The notes under the pieces were generated by a model that did no database searches, had not been told where the DNA came from, and saw only the letters and a program-made list of their open reading frames with translations. This document shows, one piece after another, positions 25,604-33,705 of a DNA stretch of 33,705 nt. This stretch comes from JANOQP01 sp044227705 (GTDB taxonomy: Bacteria; Bacteroidota; Bacteroidia; Chitinophagales; Saprospiraceae), in contig JBGAWE010000016.1 of NCBI GenBank assembly GCA_044227705.1, positions 1 to 33,705 of the forward strand. Reading direction: 5' to 3'. The stretch's first letter is position 1. The number at the start of each line of letters is the position of its first letter. The position numbers and the translations under genes are program-made.

Positions 25604-27307
25604 ATGCTCGAAAAACGCTGGAAACTGCTCCCCTCCGACCCGGCCATCGAGGCCGCCCTCCAAGCCTCGCTGGGCATCGCGCCGGTCTTCTGTCGCCTCC
25701 TCGCGCAGCGTGGCATCTCCAGTTTCGACGAGGCGAAAGCTTTTTTCCGCCCCTCCGTCAACCAGCTCCACGACCCGTTTTTGATGAGGGACATGGAGGC
25801 CGCCGTCGACCGGCTCGAACTGGCCATCGCCCGAAACGAGCGAATCCTCCTCTACGGCGACTACGACGTCGACGGCACGAGCTGCGTGGCGATGATGTGG
25901 TCGTTCCTAAAAAATTTCACGCCGAACCTTGACGCCTACCTGCCCGACCGCCAAAAAGAGGGCTACGGAGTAAGCCCCCAAAGCATCGACTACGCCCAGC
26001 GGCGCGGCTGCACGCTCGTCGTGGCGATGGACTGCGGCATCAAGGCCCACGCCGCCATCGAGCGGGCGGCCTCGCTCGGCATCGAGTTCATCGTCTGCGA
26101 CCACCATTTGCCGGAGGGCGATATCCCCCGCGCCGTCGCCGTCCTCGACCCGAAGCGGCCCGATTGCGGCTACCCTTTCGACGAGCTTTGCGGCTGCGGC
26201 GTGGCCTTCAAGCTGGCGCAGGCTTTTTGCCAAAAACGCGGCCTCGGTTTTGAAAAACTGGAGCCGCTCCTCGACCTGCTCGCCGTCGCCACCGCCTGCG
26301 ACATCGTCCCGGTTTTGGGGGAAAACAGGGTGATTGCCCAACTCGGCCTCGCCCGCCTCAACGCCAGCCCGAGGCCCGGCCTGAAAGCATTGATCCAAAA
26401 ATCGAACAGGTCTACACCGTTGACAATCAGCGATTTAGTGTACGGAGTCGGACCGCTCATCAATGCCGCCGGTCGGCTCGGCGACGCGCGCGACGCGGTG
26501 AAAACGCTCCTCGCCCCCGACCAAAAGACCGCCGTCGAACGCGCCGACTTCCTCGAAAAACAGAACCGCCGCCGCCGCGAAATCGACGCGGAGATGGCGG
26601 AGGAGGCGCGGCGTTTCCTCCAATCGACAGAGGGCTGGGAGAGCCGCAAGAGCATCGTCCTCTTCCAAAAAAACTGGCACAAGGGCATCATCGGCATCGC
26701 CGCCTCGCGCCTCGCCGAGGACTTCCACCGGCCGACCATCATCTTCACCGAGAGCGAGGGCCGCGCGGTCGGCTCGGCCCGGTCGGCGGGCGGCTTCGAC
26801 CTTTACGAGGCGTTGAAAAAATGCGAGGCCGAGATGATCTCGTTCGGCGGCCACGCCTTCGCCGCCGGGATGCAGGTCAGGCTGGACATGGTGGAAAGGT
26901 TTGCCGAAAAATTCGAGGAAGTCGTCGCCGAGGGGTTCCGGTCGGGCATGGCCGAGCCGGTCGTCGAGGTCTGCGCGGAGCTGGATTTCAAGCAAATCAC
27001 GCCGCAGTTTTGGAAGATTCTGCGGGAGTTCGCGCCCTTCGGCCCAGGCAACCGCAACCCGGTTTTTTGGTCGAAAAACGTTGCTGACACCGGCTCCTCG
27101 CGCGACCTCGGGCGGGGGCACCTGCGGCTATCCTTGCGGCAGGGCGACACGCGATTCAACGCCGTTGGCTTCGGCCTCGCCGCGAAACTGGAAACCCTCA
27201 AAAACGGGCAGCCGCTCGACGTCTGCTACAACATCCGGGAGGAGGTTTGGCAGGGCGATGCCTCGCTCCAACTTCAGGTAAAGGACTTCAGGCAGATGGA
27301 GGCTTGA
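25604..27307 (+). CDS. recJ: Single-stranded-DNA-specific exonuclease RecJ
   Basis: 567 residues from the ATG at 25604; the very long upstream in-frame extension is antisense to the PLP-enzyme gene and is a shadow. RecJ is a 5'-3' ssDNA exonuclease of the DHH family acting in recombination and mismatch/base-excision repair. DHH motifs DYDVDG (86-91), DCG (143-145) and DHH (166-168) are intact. The DHHA1 region (KGIIGIAASRL, then SFGGHAFAAGM) and the C-terminal OB-type domain follow. The size matches the family. It ends 23 bp before a strong bidirectional terminator. The gene contains a copy of the 18-bp motif core (26420-26437). Confidence 0.96.
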   Translation: MLEKRWKLLPSDPAIEAALQASLGIAPVFCRLLAQRGISSFDEAKAFFRPSVNQLHDPFLMRDMEAAVDRLELAIARNERILLYGDYDVDGTSCVAMMWSFLKNFTPNLDAYLPDRQKEGYGVSPQSIDYAQRRGCTLVVAMDCGIKAHAAIERAASLGIEFIVCDHHLPEGDIPRAVAVLDPKRPDCGYPFDELCGCGVAFKLAQAFCQKRGLGFEKLEPLLDLLAVATACDIVPVLGENRVIAQLGLARLNASPRPGLKALIQKSNRSTPLTISDLVYGVGPLINAAGRLGDARDAVKTLLAPDQKTAVERADFLEKQNRRRREIDAEMAEEARRFLQSTEGWESRKSIVLFQKNWHKGIIGIAASRLAEDFHRPTIIFTESEGRAVGSARSAGGFDLYEALKKCEAEMISFGGHAFAAGMQVRLDMVERFAEKFEEVVAEGFRSGMAEPVVEVCAELDFKQITPQFWKILREFAPFGPGNRNPVFWSKNVADTGSSRDLGRGHLRLSLRQGDTRFNAVGFGLAAKLETLKNGQPLDVCYNIREEVWQGDASLQLQVKDFRQMEA

Positions 27308-27330
27308 GTCCCGGATTTCGCAAAAAGAAA

Positions 27331-27360
27331 GGGCGCGTGGTTTAGCAACGCGCCCTTTTT
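27331..27360. terminator. Bidirectional terminator between recJ and a convergent barrel gene
   Basis: Perfect stem GGGCGCGT / ACGCGCCC with loop GGTTTAGCA, an upstream AAAAAGAAA and a downstream TTTTT. It serves recJ on the plus strand and the gene at 27380 on the minus strand. Confidence 0.92.
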
Positions 27361-27379
27361 CATGCCCAAACCCAGTTCC

Positions 27380-27937
27380 TCAATAGACCGAAGCCCGCTC
27401 GCGCAGGTTGAAAAAGACTCGGAAACCGAAGTCCGCCGTCGGTCGGTCGGCGGGCAGGAGGTACTCGCCGCGCAGGAAGATTTCGGTGTTGCGGCGCATG
27501 TCGCGGATGACAAAATGGGCCAGTTCGACGCCGACGATGGCGTTGGCCTCCTCGTCCTGAAAATCATAGATGACCCCGGCGATGGGCATCGCCGTGAAGG
27601 CGCTGGCGTTGGTCTTCGCGCACTGGTTGCCGTTGGTGCGGTAGAGGCCGCCGCCGACCTCGAGGCGCACGAACGGGTTGAAGCGCAGGCTCTGCTTGAG
27701 CGAGTCGCCCGACTGCAGGCCCGCCGTGTAGTTCGTCCCCGCGCCGATGCGAGCGCAGAAATTGTGCGAGCCGAGGCTGTACATGAACTCGCCGCCGAGG
27801 CCCGCCCGCTGGTCTATTTTGTTCAGGTCGGGCGAGGTCGCGTAGATGGCGGGCGCGTCGAGGAACTGTCTCGGTCCGGTCCATTGGGCACGGGCGAAGA
27901 GCGGGGTGAAAAGGATGAGAATCAGCCAGTTTTTCAT
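27380..27937 (-). CDS. Small outer-membrane barrel-like protein, unknown function
   Basis: 185 residues with a signal peptide (MKNWLILILFTPLFARAQ). The mature part shows repeated beta-strand patterns (AGLGGEFMYSLGSHNFCARIGAG, FNPFVRLEVGGGLYR, EIFLRGEYLLPADRPTADFGFRVFFNL), a pattern usual for an eight-stranded barrel. The last residues (RASVY) include a terminal aromatic. No family is recognised. It follows the protease gene on the same strand but is separated from it by a terminator hairpin. Confidence 0.7.
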   Translation of the reverse strand: MKNWLILILFTPLFARAQWTGPRQFLDAPAIYATSPDLNKIDQRAGLGGEFMYSLGSHNFCARIGAGTNYTAGLQSGDSLKQSLRFNPFVRLEVGGGLYRTNGNQCAKTNASAFTAMPIAGVIYDFQDEEANAIVGVELAHFVIRDMRRNTEIFLRGEYLLPADRPTADFGFRVFFNLRERASVY

Positions 27938-27960
27938 TGAAAAAGCGGTTTTAGTTTTGA

Positions 27961-28001
27961 AAAAAAGGAACGGCGGGAAGAGCTTTCCAGCCTTCCCGCC
28001 G
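27961..28001 (-). terminator. Terminator downstream of the M4 protease gene
   Basis: Ten-base perfect stem CGGCGGGAAG / CTTCCCGCCG (27971-27980 and 27992-28001). On the minus strand it is followed by TTCC and a T-run, and it lies 31 bp after the stop at 28032. Confidence 0.8.
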
Positions 28002-28031
28002 CTGCCCGGTTGTCTTTTGAACGACGGAAAA

Positions 28032-31000
28032 TCAGCCCTTCACCAATCGCCCGACGGCCAGCCGCCCGCCCGTCGATAGGCGGACCGAGTAGTTGCCAGC
28101 AGCCAGTTTTTCGACGGAGACCGGCAACTGGTTGTCGCCCGCCGCGAGCGCGACCGTCTGCGCGGCGACGACTTGGCCGAGGTTGTTGATGATTTCGATC
28201 CGCCCGGTTTCCGCCGTTTTCGAGGAGATCTTGACAAAAACCTGCCCTTCCGCCGGGTTCGGGAAGACCGCGAGGCTTTGGGAACCGCGCGCAAAATCGT
28301 TTGTGGCGATGGTCAGTTTCCGGGTGCCGGTGGCGAAATAGACCGGCCAAACTTGGTCGGAGGTCTTGGCCACCGTCGCCTTCGAGCCGGTGCCGGTGAT
28401 TTTCGTGGCGGTGATGCCGCGCGTGCCGACGTAGTTTCCGTTGGCATCAGAGGTCTCGAAGGCCACCTTCGAGTCGAGGCGGTTGAAAGTCGGCCAGCCG
28501 AGGCGGTCGTTCTCGTAGATTATGTCGTTGTCGCCCGTCTGGGTGTTTACGCCGAGGATGTAGTTCTTGGAGTTGAAGTCGTCGATGTAGTCGAAGCCGA
28601 CGATGTAGGGCGAGTTCTTCGAGAAGGTCGGGTTGCCGATGGAGGTGTTCTCGGGCAGGCCGCTGAAAAGCTTCTCGATCTTGCCGTCGCCGAAGGTGTT
28701 GCCAGTGTTCGTCCACACGTCGACGAAGCCGATGTCCCACCACGAAATCGTGTCGCCCGCCGAGTTGGGCAGCTCGTTGTAGGCGTCGTAGACGATGCTC
28801 TGCCCCGAGTGGTCGAACTCGATGACGTCGCTGTATTTCACCTCGTCCGTCGCCGCGCCGCCCTGCGAGTAGGTCGGGTTCGTCAGCTCGAAGGCCTTCG
28901 GGTTGGCCAGCGTCGGGGGGTAGACGTAGATGATGTTGTCGTAGCTGTCGGTCGTCACGGCGAGTAGCTGACCGTCCTTCGAGACGGCCGCGTTGCGGTA
29001 GATTTTGTCGGCCCCGAGGATGTCGACCGAGAAGGTCTTCGCCGTCCAATTGAGGGAAACGAGCACGATTTGCTTTTGGGAGTTGACAAAAACGAGCTGC
29101 GAGCCGTCGTCGGTGATGCTCGGGCGGCTCGTCACCCCTTCCTTGTAAAGATAGTCGGTGAAGGGGTAGTTGCCTGCCGCGTCGATGACGTCGAGGTTCT
29201 GCTGGTCCTCCGTCGTGATGAGCATGTACTCCGTGCCGGGGTTCGCCTGCAGGTCGATCGAGTAGTTGCCGCCCGGGTTCGGGGTGCCGCCGCCGCTCGA
29301 CGGGCCGGTGATGCCCACCGCGTCGAACGCCGCCGCCGCCGCCGACTGGATGGCCGTGTTGCCCGGGTAGAGGTCGTTGGCCGCGGCGAGGACGGAGACG
29401 CGGAGGTCTTTGAACTTCGAGCTTTTGACGAGATAGGCATCCAGGGCGCGGTAGTAGATCTTCTCTGCCTTGTCCTTGCCGACAGCCGCGTTCGTGGCAA
29501 ACAGGTAGTAGGCGTAGTTGGTGATGCCCGAGTTGATGTGGACGCCGCCGCCGTCCTGCGAGCCCGTGTACTTTTCGTTGACGTGGTTGGGCTGCCAGAA
29601 CTGGTCGGTGATGTCAAATCCACCGTTGTGCGGGTTCGACAGGTCGCGCAGGCAACCGGTCGACGAGGCACCGGACTGCATCACGTCCTCGCCGATTTTC
29701 CAGTTCACCCCCTCGATCATCGCCCCGAAGATGTCGGCGAAGCTCTCGTTCATCGCCCCCGACTCGCCCTGATACTCAAGGTTCGCGGTCTTTTCAATGA
29801 CGCCGTGCGACATCTCGTGCCCGCCAACGTCGAGGCCCCCAGCGAGCGGCTTGAAGGTCGCGCCGCCGTTGCCGTAGAACATGGCCTCGCCGTTCCAATA
29901 GGCGTTCTCCATCGAGGAGCCGTTGTCGTCCGCCACGTTTATCAAGGAGATGATGTTGCCGCCCACGCCGTCGATGCTCTTGCGGCCGTGCTTCGTGTTG
30001 TAGTATTTGTAGCTGGTGATGGAGTTGTACGCGGCCGAGACGGCCTTTTTGTTGTTCGTCCCGCTCCACGAGAGGCTCCCGTTGGTGAGGTGGTCGTAGT
30101 TGAAGTTGTTCTGTTGCGGCGAGGTGTTCATCGCGTCCAGGCCCCAAATCGTGGAAACCGGGTCGTTCGGGAACTTCGATTGCGCCATCGCCGTCGAGCC
30201 GAACATCGACTCGCTCGCGTCGATCATGTACTGCTTGCCGGTTTTCTCGTAGGTCGGGAAAGTGCGGCTCACGCCCAACAGGTCGGTACCGGTCGAGGAG
30301 GTCGGGCCGTCGCCGAGCATGGCTTCCTCGCCCACCGGGCGGGCATGGCCCGAGTGCGAGACCCGCCCGCCGTCGATGGAACAGGTGCGGTCGATTTTGT
30401 CCAGCACCCGCCCGGTCTGCGCGTCGAGCATCAGCTGCCAGCGGTGCAGCGCGTCGGCGTAGAGCGTGACCTTCCAAGCCAGAACCACCTGCTTCTCGCC
30501 CGTTTTTTCGTGAAAAATGACCAGTTCGGTCTCCGATTGCTTGCCGCCGGTCAGCAGAAGCTCCTTCTCGGAAAGCTCCTTCACCCGCCCGATTTCCTTT
30601 TTTGAAAGAGAAACCGCCGCCGCCGCGTCGATGCCCGGCGTGAGCTTCGTGAGGTGCGGCGTGGCAAAGTGCCGCCCGTTGATTTTTGAAAAAACGCCGT
30701 CGCTGCCCGCATGGGCGACCATCTCGCCGCCGTCGACTGGTATGCCGCCGAGCATCTGCCGGAGCCGGACGTGGGTCATCCCCAGCTCGTCCGTCCACTT
30801 TTTTTCGATGGAAAACTCGGCCTCCGGCTCGTCGACGAGGAGCGTCCCGCGCAGCGAGGCGAGGTAGTCGAAGACCCTTTTTTCAACCGGCCCGTCGCCC
30901 GACGCGGCCTTTGTTTTTCCTGAAATGAAAATCGGCAACCCGTCTTCATCGCGGCTGATTTGAAGCCCGGTCGGCTGCCCCGCCTCGATTTTTTGCAGGG

Positions 31001-31205
31001 CCGGGAGGGTTTTGAAGGCCACCTTTTCCGTCGGGAAAACACCGTCGGCTGGCGGCACGGAGGCGGTGCGCGGCCAGTCGATGCGCAGCTCGGAAGCGTC
31101 GTGCTTCACGGGGTTCGGGGTGGTCGGATGGGGCTTTTTGTTCTGCCCGAAGGCGGTCGAGGCTGCCAGCAAAAGGGGCAGGAATCGGAGAATGGTCTTT
31201 TTCAT
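28032..31205 (-). CDS. Thermolysin-like (M4) zinc metalloprotease with beta-propeller-like region and type IX sorting domain
   Basis: 1057 residues. A signal peptide (about 1-20), an FTP-type propeptide (about 60-270) and the M4 catalytic domain (about 280-640) are visible. The zinc site is intact: HEMSH (His463, His467) and the third ligand Glu487 in GAMNESFADIFG; VHINSGITNYAYYL carries the conserved active-site His. Residues about 655-970 contain repeated Ser/Asp-rich blade-like segments (RPSITDDGSQLVFV, YRNAAVSKDGQLLAV, GWPTFNRLDSKVAF), as in WD40-like PD40 propellers. A C-terminal sorting domain (about 985-1057, LAVFPNPAEGQVFV onward) directs type IX secretion. A degradative or processing exoprotease is the expected role. 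The gene is followed by its own terminator. Confidence 0.95.
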   Translation of the reverse strand: MKKTILRFLPLLLAASTAFGQNKKPHPTTPNPVKHDASELRIDWPRTASVPPADGVFPTEKVAFKTLPALQKIEAGQPTGLQISRDEDGLPIFISGKTKAASGDGPVEKRVFDYLASLRGTLLVDEPEAEFSIEKKWTDELGMTHVRLRQMLGGIPVDGGEMVAHAGSDGVFSKINGRHFATPHLTKLTPGIDAAAAVSLSKKEIGRVKELSEKELLLTGGKQSETELVIFHEKTGEKQVVLAWKVTLYADALHRWQLMLDAQTGRVLDKIDRTCSIDGGRVSHSGHARPVGEEAMLGDGPTSSTGTDLLGVSRTFPTYEKTGKQYMIDASESMFGSTAMAQSKFPNDPVSTIWGLDAMNTSPQQNNFNYDHLTNGSLSWSGTNNKKAVSAAYNSITSYKYYNTKHGRKSIDGVGGNIISLINVADDNGSSMENAYWNGEAMFYGNGGATFKPLAGGLDVGGHEMSHGVIEKTANLEYQGESGAMNESFADIFGAMIEGVNWKIGEDVMQSGASSTGCLRDLSNPHNGGFDITDQFWQPNHVNEKYTGSQDGGGVHINSGITNYAYYLFATNAAVGKDKAEKIYYRALDAYLVKSSKFKDLRVSVLAAANDLYPGNTAIQSAAAAAFDAVGITGPSSGGGTPNPGGNYSIDLQANPGTEYMLITTEDQQNLDVIDAAGNYPFTDYLYKEGVTSRPSITDDGSQLVFVNSQKQIVLVSLNWTAKTFSVDILGADKIYRNAAVSKDGQLLAVTTDSYDNIIYVYPPTLANPKAFELTNPTYSQGGAATDEVKYSDVIEFDHSGQSIVYDAYNELPNSAGDTISWWDIGFVDVWTNTGNTFGDGKIEKLFSGLPENTSIGNPTFSKNSPYIVGFDYIDDFNSKNYILGVNTQTGDNDIIYENDRLGWPTFNRLDSKVAFETSDANGNYVGTRGITATKITGTGSKATVAKTSDQVWPVYFATGTRKLTIATNDFARGSQSLAVFPNPAEGQVFVKISSKTAETGRIEIINNLGQVVAAQTVALAAGDNQLPVSVEKLAAGNYSVRLSTGGRLAVGRLVKG

Positions 31206-31253
31206 GATAGTGAAATTTTTGCGTGTTCAGGATGGCGATTGGATTCCAACTGG

Positions 31254-31271
31254 TTGACAATCAACGCTTTG
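31254..31271 (+). repeat. Copy of 18-bp motif (TTGACAATCAACGCTTTG)
   Basis: It contains the stop codon (31261-31263, minus strand) of the lipoprotein gene and lies in the 55-bp gap before the protease gene. Confidence 0.55.
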
Positions 31272-31692
31272 AAGGGGTTTTGACAAGGTCGGAAAGCGCG
31301 ATGTAAAGGTCTTTCACCTTTTGGTTGACGGGAAACCCCTCGTCTCCCCAGACGATGCGCGCGGTCTTCCCGTCGTCCGTCAGTTCGATGAAGTTGTAGA
31401 GGTTGCCGGGGTGGTCGAATTTCATGTCGCCCAGCTTCAGGTCCTCGGCGGCCTCGAAGAACTGGTGGGCGAGTTTCTTTTTGACGGAGGGCATCTCGGA
31501 GAACTTCGTCTCCATGTAGTCCTGTCGGAAAATTTGCCCGTTTTCGAGCAGGAGGTTGGTCTGCGCCTTGCCGGTGAAGCCGCCGCCGGTGCCGAAAAGG
31601 AGCTGGTCGGCGGGCAGTTTGTCGGCCGTGTACTTTGTGTGCCGACAGGCGGCGAGCATGGCGAAAAGGGCGAGGAGGTAGATTCTTGTCAT
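31261..31692 (-). CDS. Small lipoprotein, unknown function
   Basis: 143 residues from the ATG at 31692, chosen for the lipoprotein signal MTRIYLLALFAMLAAC (Cys16). The mature part has DQLLFGTGGGFTGKAQTNLLLENGQIF and GNLYNFIELTDDGKTARIVWGD, typical of a small family of Bacteroidota lipoproteins without known function. It lies 55 bp upstream of the protease gene on the same strand and may be co-transcribed with it. Confidence 0.75.
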   Translation of the reverse strand: MTRIYLLALFAMLAACRHTKYTADKLPADQLLFGTGGGFTGKAQTNLLLENGQIFRQDYMETKFSEMPSVKKKLAHQFFEAAEDLKLGDMKFDHPGNLYNFIELTDDGKTARIVWGDEGFPVNQKVKDLYIALSDLVKTPSKR

Positions 31693-31820
31693 GAAGCCGG
31701 TCTTTAATTTTAGTGAAAAAGGGATGGCCAAAGATGGCTCGACTTGCGACGCCATCAAAGTCCATCGGTCTCCTGCCTGTTAAACTTTTTGGAAGACCTC
31801 CCGTTTCCAGTCCCGCTTTC

Positions 31821-31828
31821 TACTTTTG
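31821..31828 (+). promoter_or_regulatory. Putative -7 promoter box of the Cys-rich protein gene
   Basis: TACTTTTG matches TAnnTTTG fully, 70 bp before the ATG at 31898. No TTTG stands at the expected distance upstream, so the call rests on one element. Confidence 0.35.
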
Positions 31829-31897
31829 TTCCCGCTCCCAACGGGGGCACCGCGAACGGTTCCTTATTTCATTCAACAATCTCATTTTCAGCAAGTT

Positions 31898-32332
31898 ATG
31901 AAGAAGTTTCTGATGCTCGCCGCCTTCCTCGGCGCGTTTTCCCTCGGCAGTGCCGCCGCACAAACCTGCTCCGGCGGCTCGATGGGTGCCAAGCAAGGCT
32001 GCTCGAAGGCCGGTGCGTCGTGCTGCGCCAACAAGATGGCCAACGCCGCCAAGGCCGACCCGACCATCGAGGCCCGCCTCGACCCGAACGGCTCCACCTA
32101 CTACGTCCGCAAAGAGTCGGGCGAGAACGGCACCGTCCGCCTCGTCGACGTGAAATTCGACGAGCCGACCGGCAAGTTCGTCAACGTCGCCCCCGGCCAG
32201 ATGACGGCCAACGCGACCGCCGCCCCGGCCCCTGGCATGGTGAAAAAAGAGGCCTCCTGCACACAAGAGAAAAAGGCCTGCTGCATGGGCGCCGGCAAGA
32301 GCTGCGCGAAGAAAGAGGCGGTCAAAGAATGA
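31898..32332 (+). CDS. Small exported Cys-rich protein with two Cys clusters
   Basis: 144 residues from the ATG at 31898 (MKKFLMLAAFLGAFSLGSAAAQ signal peptide). Eight Cys in two groups: 24, 35, 42, 43 near the N-terminus and 121, 128, 129, 136 near the C-terminus. The spacing is C-x6-CC in both, extended to C-x6-CC-x6-C in the second. The middle part (TIEARLDPNGSTYYVRKES...VRLVDVKFDEPTGKFVNV) contains no Cys. The arrangement suggests metal binding or paired disulfides. No family is recognised. Followed by a terminator. Confidence 0.8.
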   Translation: MKKFLMLAAFLGAFSLGSAAAQTCSGGSMGAKQGCSKAGASCCANKMANAAKADPTIEARLDPNGSTYYVRKESGENGTVRLVDVKFDEPTGKFVNVAPGQMTANATAAPAPGMVKKEASCTQEKKACCMGAGKSCAKKEAVKE

Positions 32333-32351
32333 CCCGACCTGATTCAATTTG

Positions 32352-32394
32352 AAAAAAGCCATCCTCTCGAACACTTGGGAGGGTGGTTTTTTTT
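32352..32394 (+). terminator. Intrinsic terminator after the Cys-rich protein gene
   Basis: Eleven-pair stem GCCATCCTCTC / GGGAGGGTGGT (three G-T pairs) around GAACACTT, followed by seven T. AAAAAA precedes it. The arm AAAAAAGCCATCC recalls the copy A hairpin, but the loop and second arm differ. Confidence 0.85.
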
Positions 32395-32455
32395 CAACCC
32401 CAACTTGGCCTCGCTCAATTCCTCAAATCCTCAAATCCTCGATTCCTCACACAAA

Positions 32456-33705
32456 ATGACTCCGCGCACCGTCGCCTTCCACACCCTCGGCTGCAAGCTC
32501 AACTACTCGGAGACCTCGACTATTTCGCGGCTGTTCGAGGAGCGCGGCTACCTGCCTGTCAAGATGGACGAAGGGGCCGACATCTTCGTCCTCAACACCT
32601 GCTCCGTGACGGAGGGCGCCGACCGCGAGTGCCGGAAGATTGTCCGCTCCGTCCTGCGGAAATCGCCGCACGCGCAGGTCGTCGTCATCGGCTGCTACGC
32701 GCAGCTCAAGCCGCAGGAAATCAGTGAGATTCCGGGCGTCGACCTCGTGCTCGGCGCGGTGGAGAAGTTTCGAATCCTCGATTTCGTGGAGAATCTGGAT
32801 AAAAGCCCCGGCAAGGGGATGGTCGCGGCGGGCGAGGTTCGCGAGGCGAGCACGTTCACCGGCAGCTTTTCCTTCGGCGACCGGACGCGCTCTTTTTTGA
32901 AAGTGCAGGACGGCTGCGACTACAAGTGCACCTTTTGCACCATCCCGCAGGCGCGGGGCGCGAGCCGCTCGGACACTGTTGAAAACGCCGTTTTGAACGC
33001 CGAGAGAATCGGCTCGATGGGCGTCCGCGAAATCGTTTTGACCGGCGTCAACCTCGGCGATTTCGGGAACGGAACCGAGGTTTTGGAAGGCATCCGGCCC
33101 AAAAAGGAGGCTCTTTTCATCGACCTCATAAAAGAACTCGACCGCGTCGAAAGCATCGACCGCTTCCGGATTTCGAGCATCGAGCCGAACCTGCTGACCG
33201 ACGAAATCATCGGCTTCGTTTCTGAAAGCCAGCGGTTCATGCCCCATTTCCACATCCCCCTGCAATCGGGCAACAACAAGCAGCTGGCCGAGATGCGCCG
33301 CCGCTACCGCCGCGAGCTTTACGCCGAGCGCGTCGATTCCATCAAAAGGAGGATGCCCGACTGCTGCATCGGCGTCGACGTCATCGTCGGTTTCCCCGGC
33401 GAGACGGACGCGGATTTTGAGGAGACCTACCGCTTCCTCCTCGACCTCGACGTGTCGTACCTCCACGTTTTCACCTATTCGGAAAGGGCAAACACTCCGG
33501 CGGCGGAGATGGCGGGCCGCGTCGCCGTCGAAATCCGGCGGGAGCGCAACGAGCGGCTTCGCATCCTTTCGGAGAAAAAAAGGCGGGCCTTCTACCAAAA
33601 ATTCATCGGCACGGAGCGGCCCGTCCTTTTTGAAAAATCGAAGCGCGATGGCTTCCTCGGCGGCTTCACCGACAACTATTTGAAGATAGAACTGCCGTTC
33701 GAGCC
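32456..33705 (+). CDS. mtaB: tRNA t6A37 methylthiotransferase MtaB-type, 3' end cut by window
   Basis: 416 codons are visible from the ATG at 32456 to the window edge, with no stop. The enzyme is a radical-SAM methylthiotransferase that converts t6A37 to ms2t6A37 in tRNAs reading ANN codons. The N-terminal UPF0004 domain supplies three Cys for one iron-sulfur cluster (LGCKLNYSE, NTCSVTEGAD, IGCYAQL). The radical-SAM cluster is CDYKCTFC. GVNLGDFG, SSIEPNL, HIPLQSGNN and GVDVIVGFPGET follow the MtaB/MiaB family. The start of a TRAM-like domain is seen near the edge (GFTDNYLKIELPFE). It is MtaB rather than MiaB by the LGCKLNYSE start and the RGASRS region. Only a short tail should be missing. 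Confidence 0.92.
   Translation, partial: MTPRTVAFHTLGCKLNYSETSTISRLFEERGYLPVKMDEGADIFVLNTCSVTEGADRECRKIVRSVLRKSPHAQVVVIGCYAQLKPQEISEIPGVDLVLGAVEKFRILDFVENLDKSPGKGMVAAGEVREASTFTGSFSFGDRTRSFLKVQDGCDYKCTFCTIPQARGASRSDTVENAVLNAERIGSMGVREIVLTGVNLGDFGNGTEVLEGIRPKKEALFIDLIKELDRVESIDRFRISSIEPNLLTDEIIGFVSESQRFMPHFHIPLQSGNNKQLAEMRRRYRRELYAERVDSIKRRMPDCCIGVDVIVGFPGETDADFEETYRFLLDLDVSYLHVFTYSERANTPAAEMAGRVAVEIRRERNERLRILSEKKRRAFYQKFIGTERPVLFEKSKRDGFLGGFTDNYLKIELPFE

Noticed and set aside
29070..30605. 511-residue open frame opposite the M4 protease gene
   Set aside because: The opposite strand encodes the complete zinc protease with its motifs; the shadow has no signal, domain or plausible composition.

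Overview
The window reads as a chromosomal segment of a GC-rich member of the Bacteroidota. Two large secreted proteins end in a type IX secretion (Por) sorting domain. Several genes encode outer-membrane barrels or small lipoproteins, and there is a LytS/LytTR pair. The str operon promoter fits the Bacteroidota consensus (TTTG near -33, TAnnTTTG near -7), and most starts lack a Shine-Dalgarno sequence. A Saprospiria-like lineage is possible but cannot be settled from this sequence. No tRNA, rRNA, CRISPR array, transposase or integrase was found.

Layout: (1) 1-5024, plus strand: RNase R (5' end cut by the window), an APH-type kinase and a lipoprotein GH13 cyclomaltodextrinase. (2) 5062-8038: an islet with a small AT-richer lipoprotein gene and a leucine-rich-repeat/PKD/type IX protein. 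It is bounded by two direct copies of the fusA 3' end plus its terminator. (3) 7996-11190, minus strand: the str operon rpsL-rpsG-fusA, with hairpin elements in both gaps and a long inverted-repeat element upstream. (4) 11558-13528: an Asp-box repeat protein and a membrane-anchored winged-helix regulator. (5) 13537-16217: a small barrel protein and a secreted DJ-1/PfpI-alpha/beta-hydrolase fusion, divergent from an HxlR regulator. (6) 16287-19055: two MscS-type channels around a small helical-repeat membrane protein. (7) 19163-21401, minus strand: two small envelope proteins and a frameshifted fatty acid hydroxylase/sterol desaturase gene. (8) 21661-23433: a LytS-type kinase and LytTR regulator. 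(9) 23457-27307: ksgA, a cystathionine gamma-synthase/lyase gene and recJ. (10) 27380-32332: a barrel protein, a thermolysin-like type IX protease, a lipoprotein and a Cys-rich small protein. (11) 32456-end: an MtaB-type tRNA methylthiotransferase, cut by the window.

Housekeeping genes (rnr, rpsL, rpsG, fusA, ksgA, recJ, mtaB) are interleaved with envelope and accessory genes. The two observations most worth following are these. First, the gap between the hydroxylase gene and the LytS/LytTR genes holds two inverted copies of a 33-bp element. Each copy contains two GTTGAA cores exactly 21 bp apart, the architecture of a LytTR-family binding site, and one copy faces each gene. Second, the duplicated fusA tail brackets a 2.75-kb islet. 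An 18-bp motif, YTGAMAATCAANNNCTTG, also recurs at gene ends throughout the window, and several palindromic elements sit at gene boundaries.
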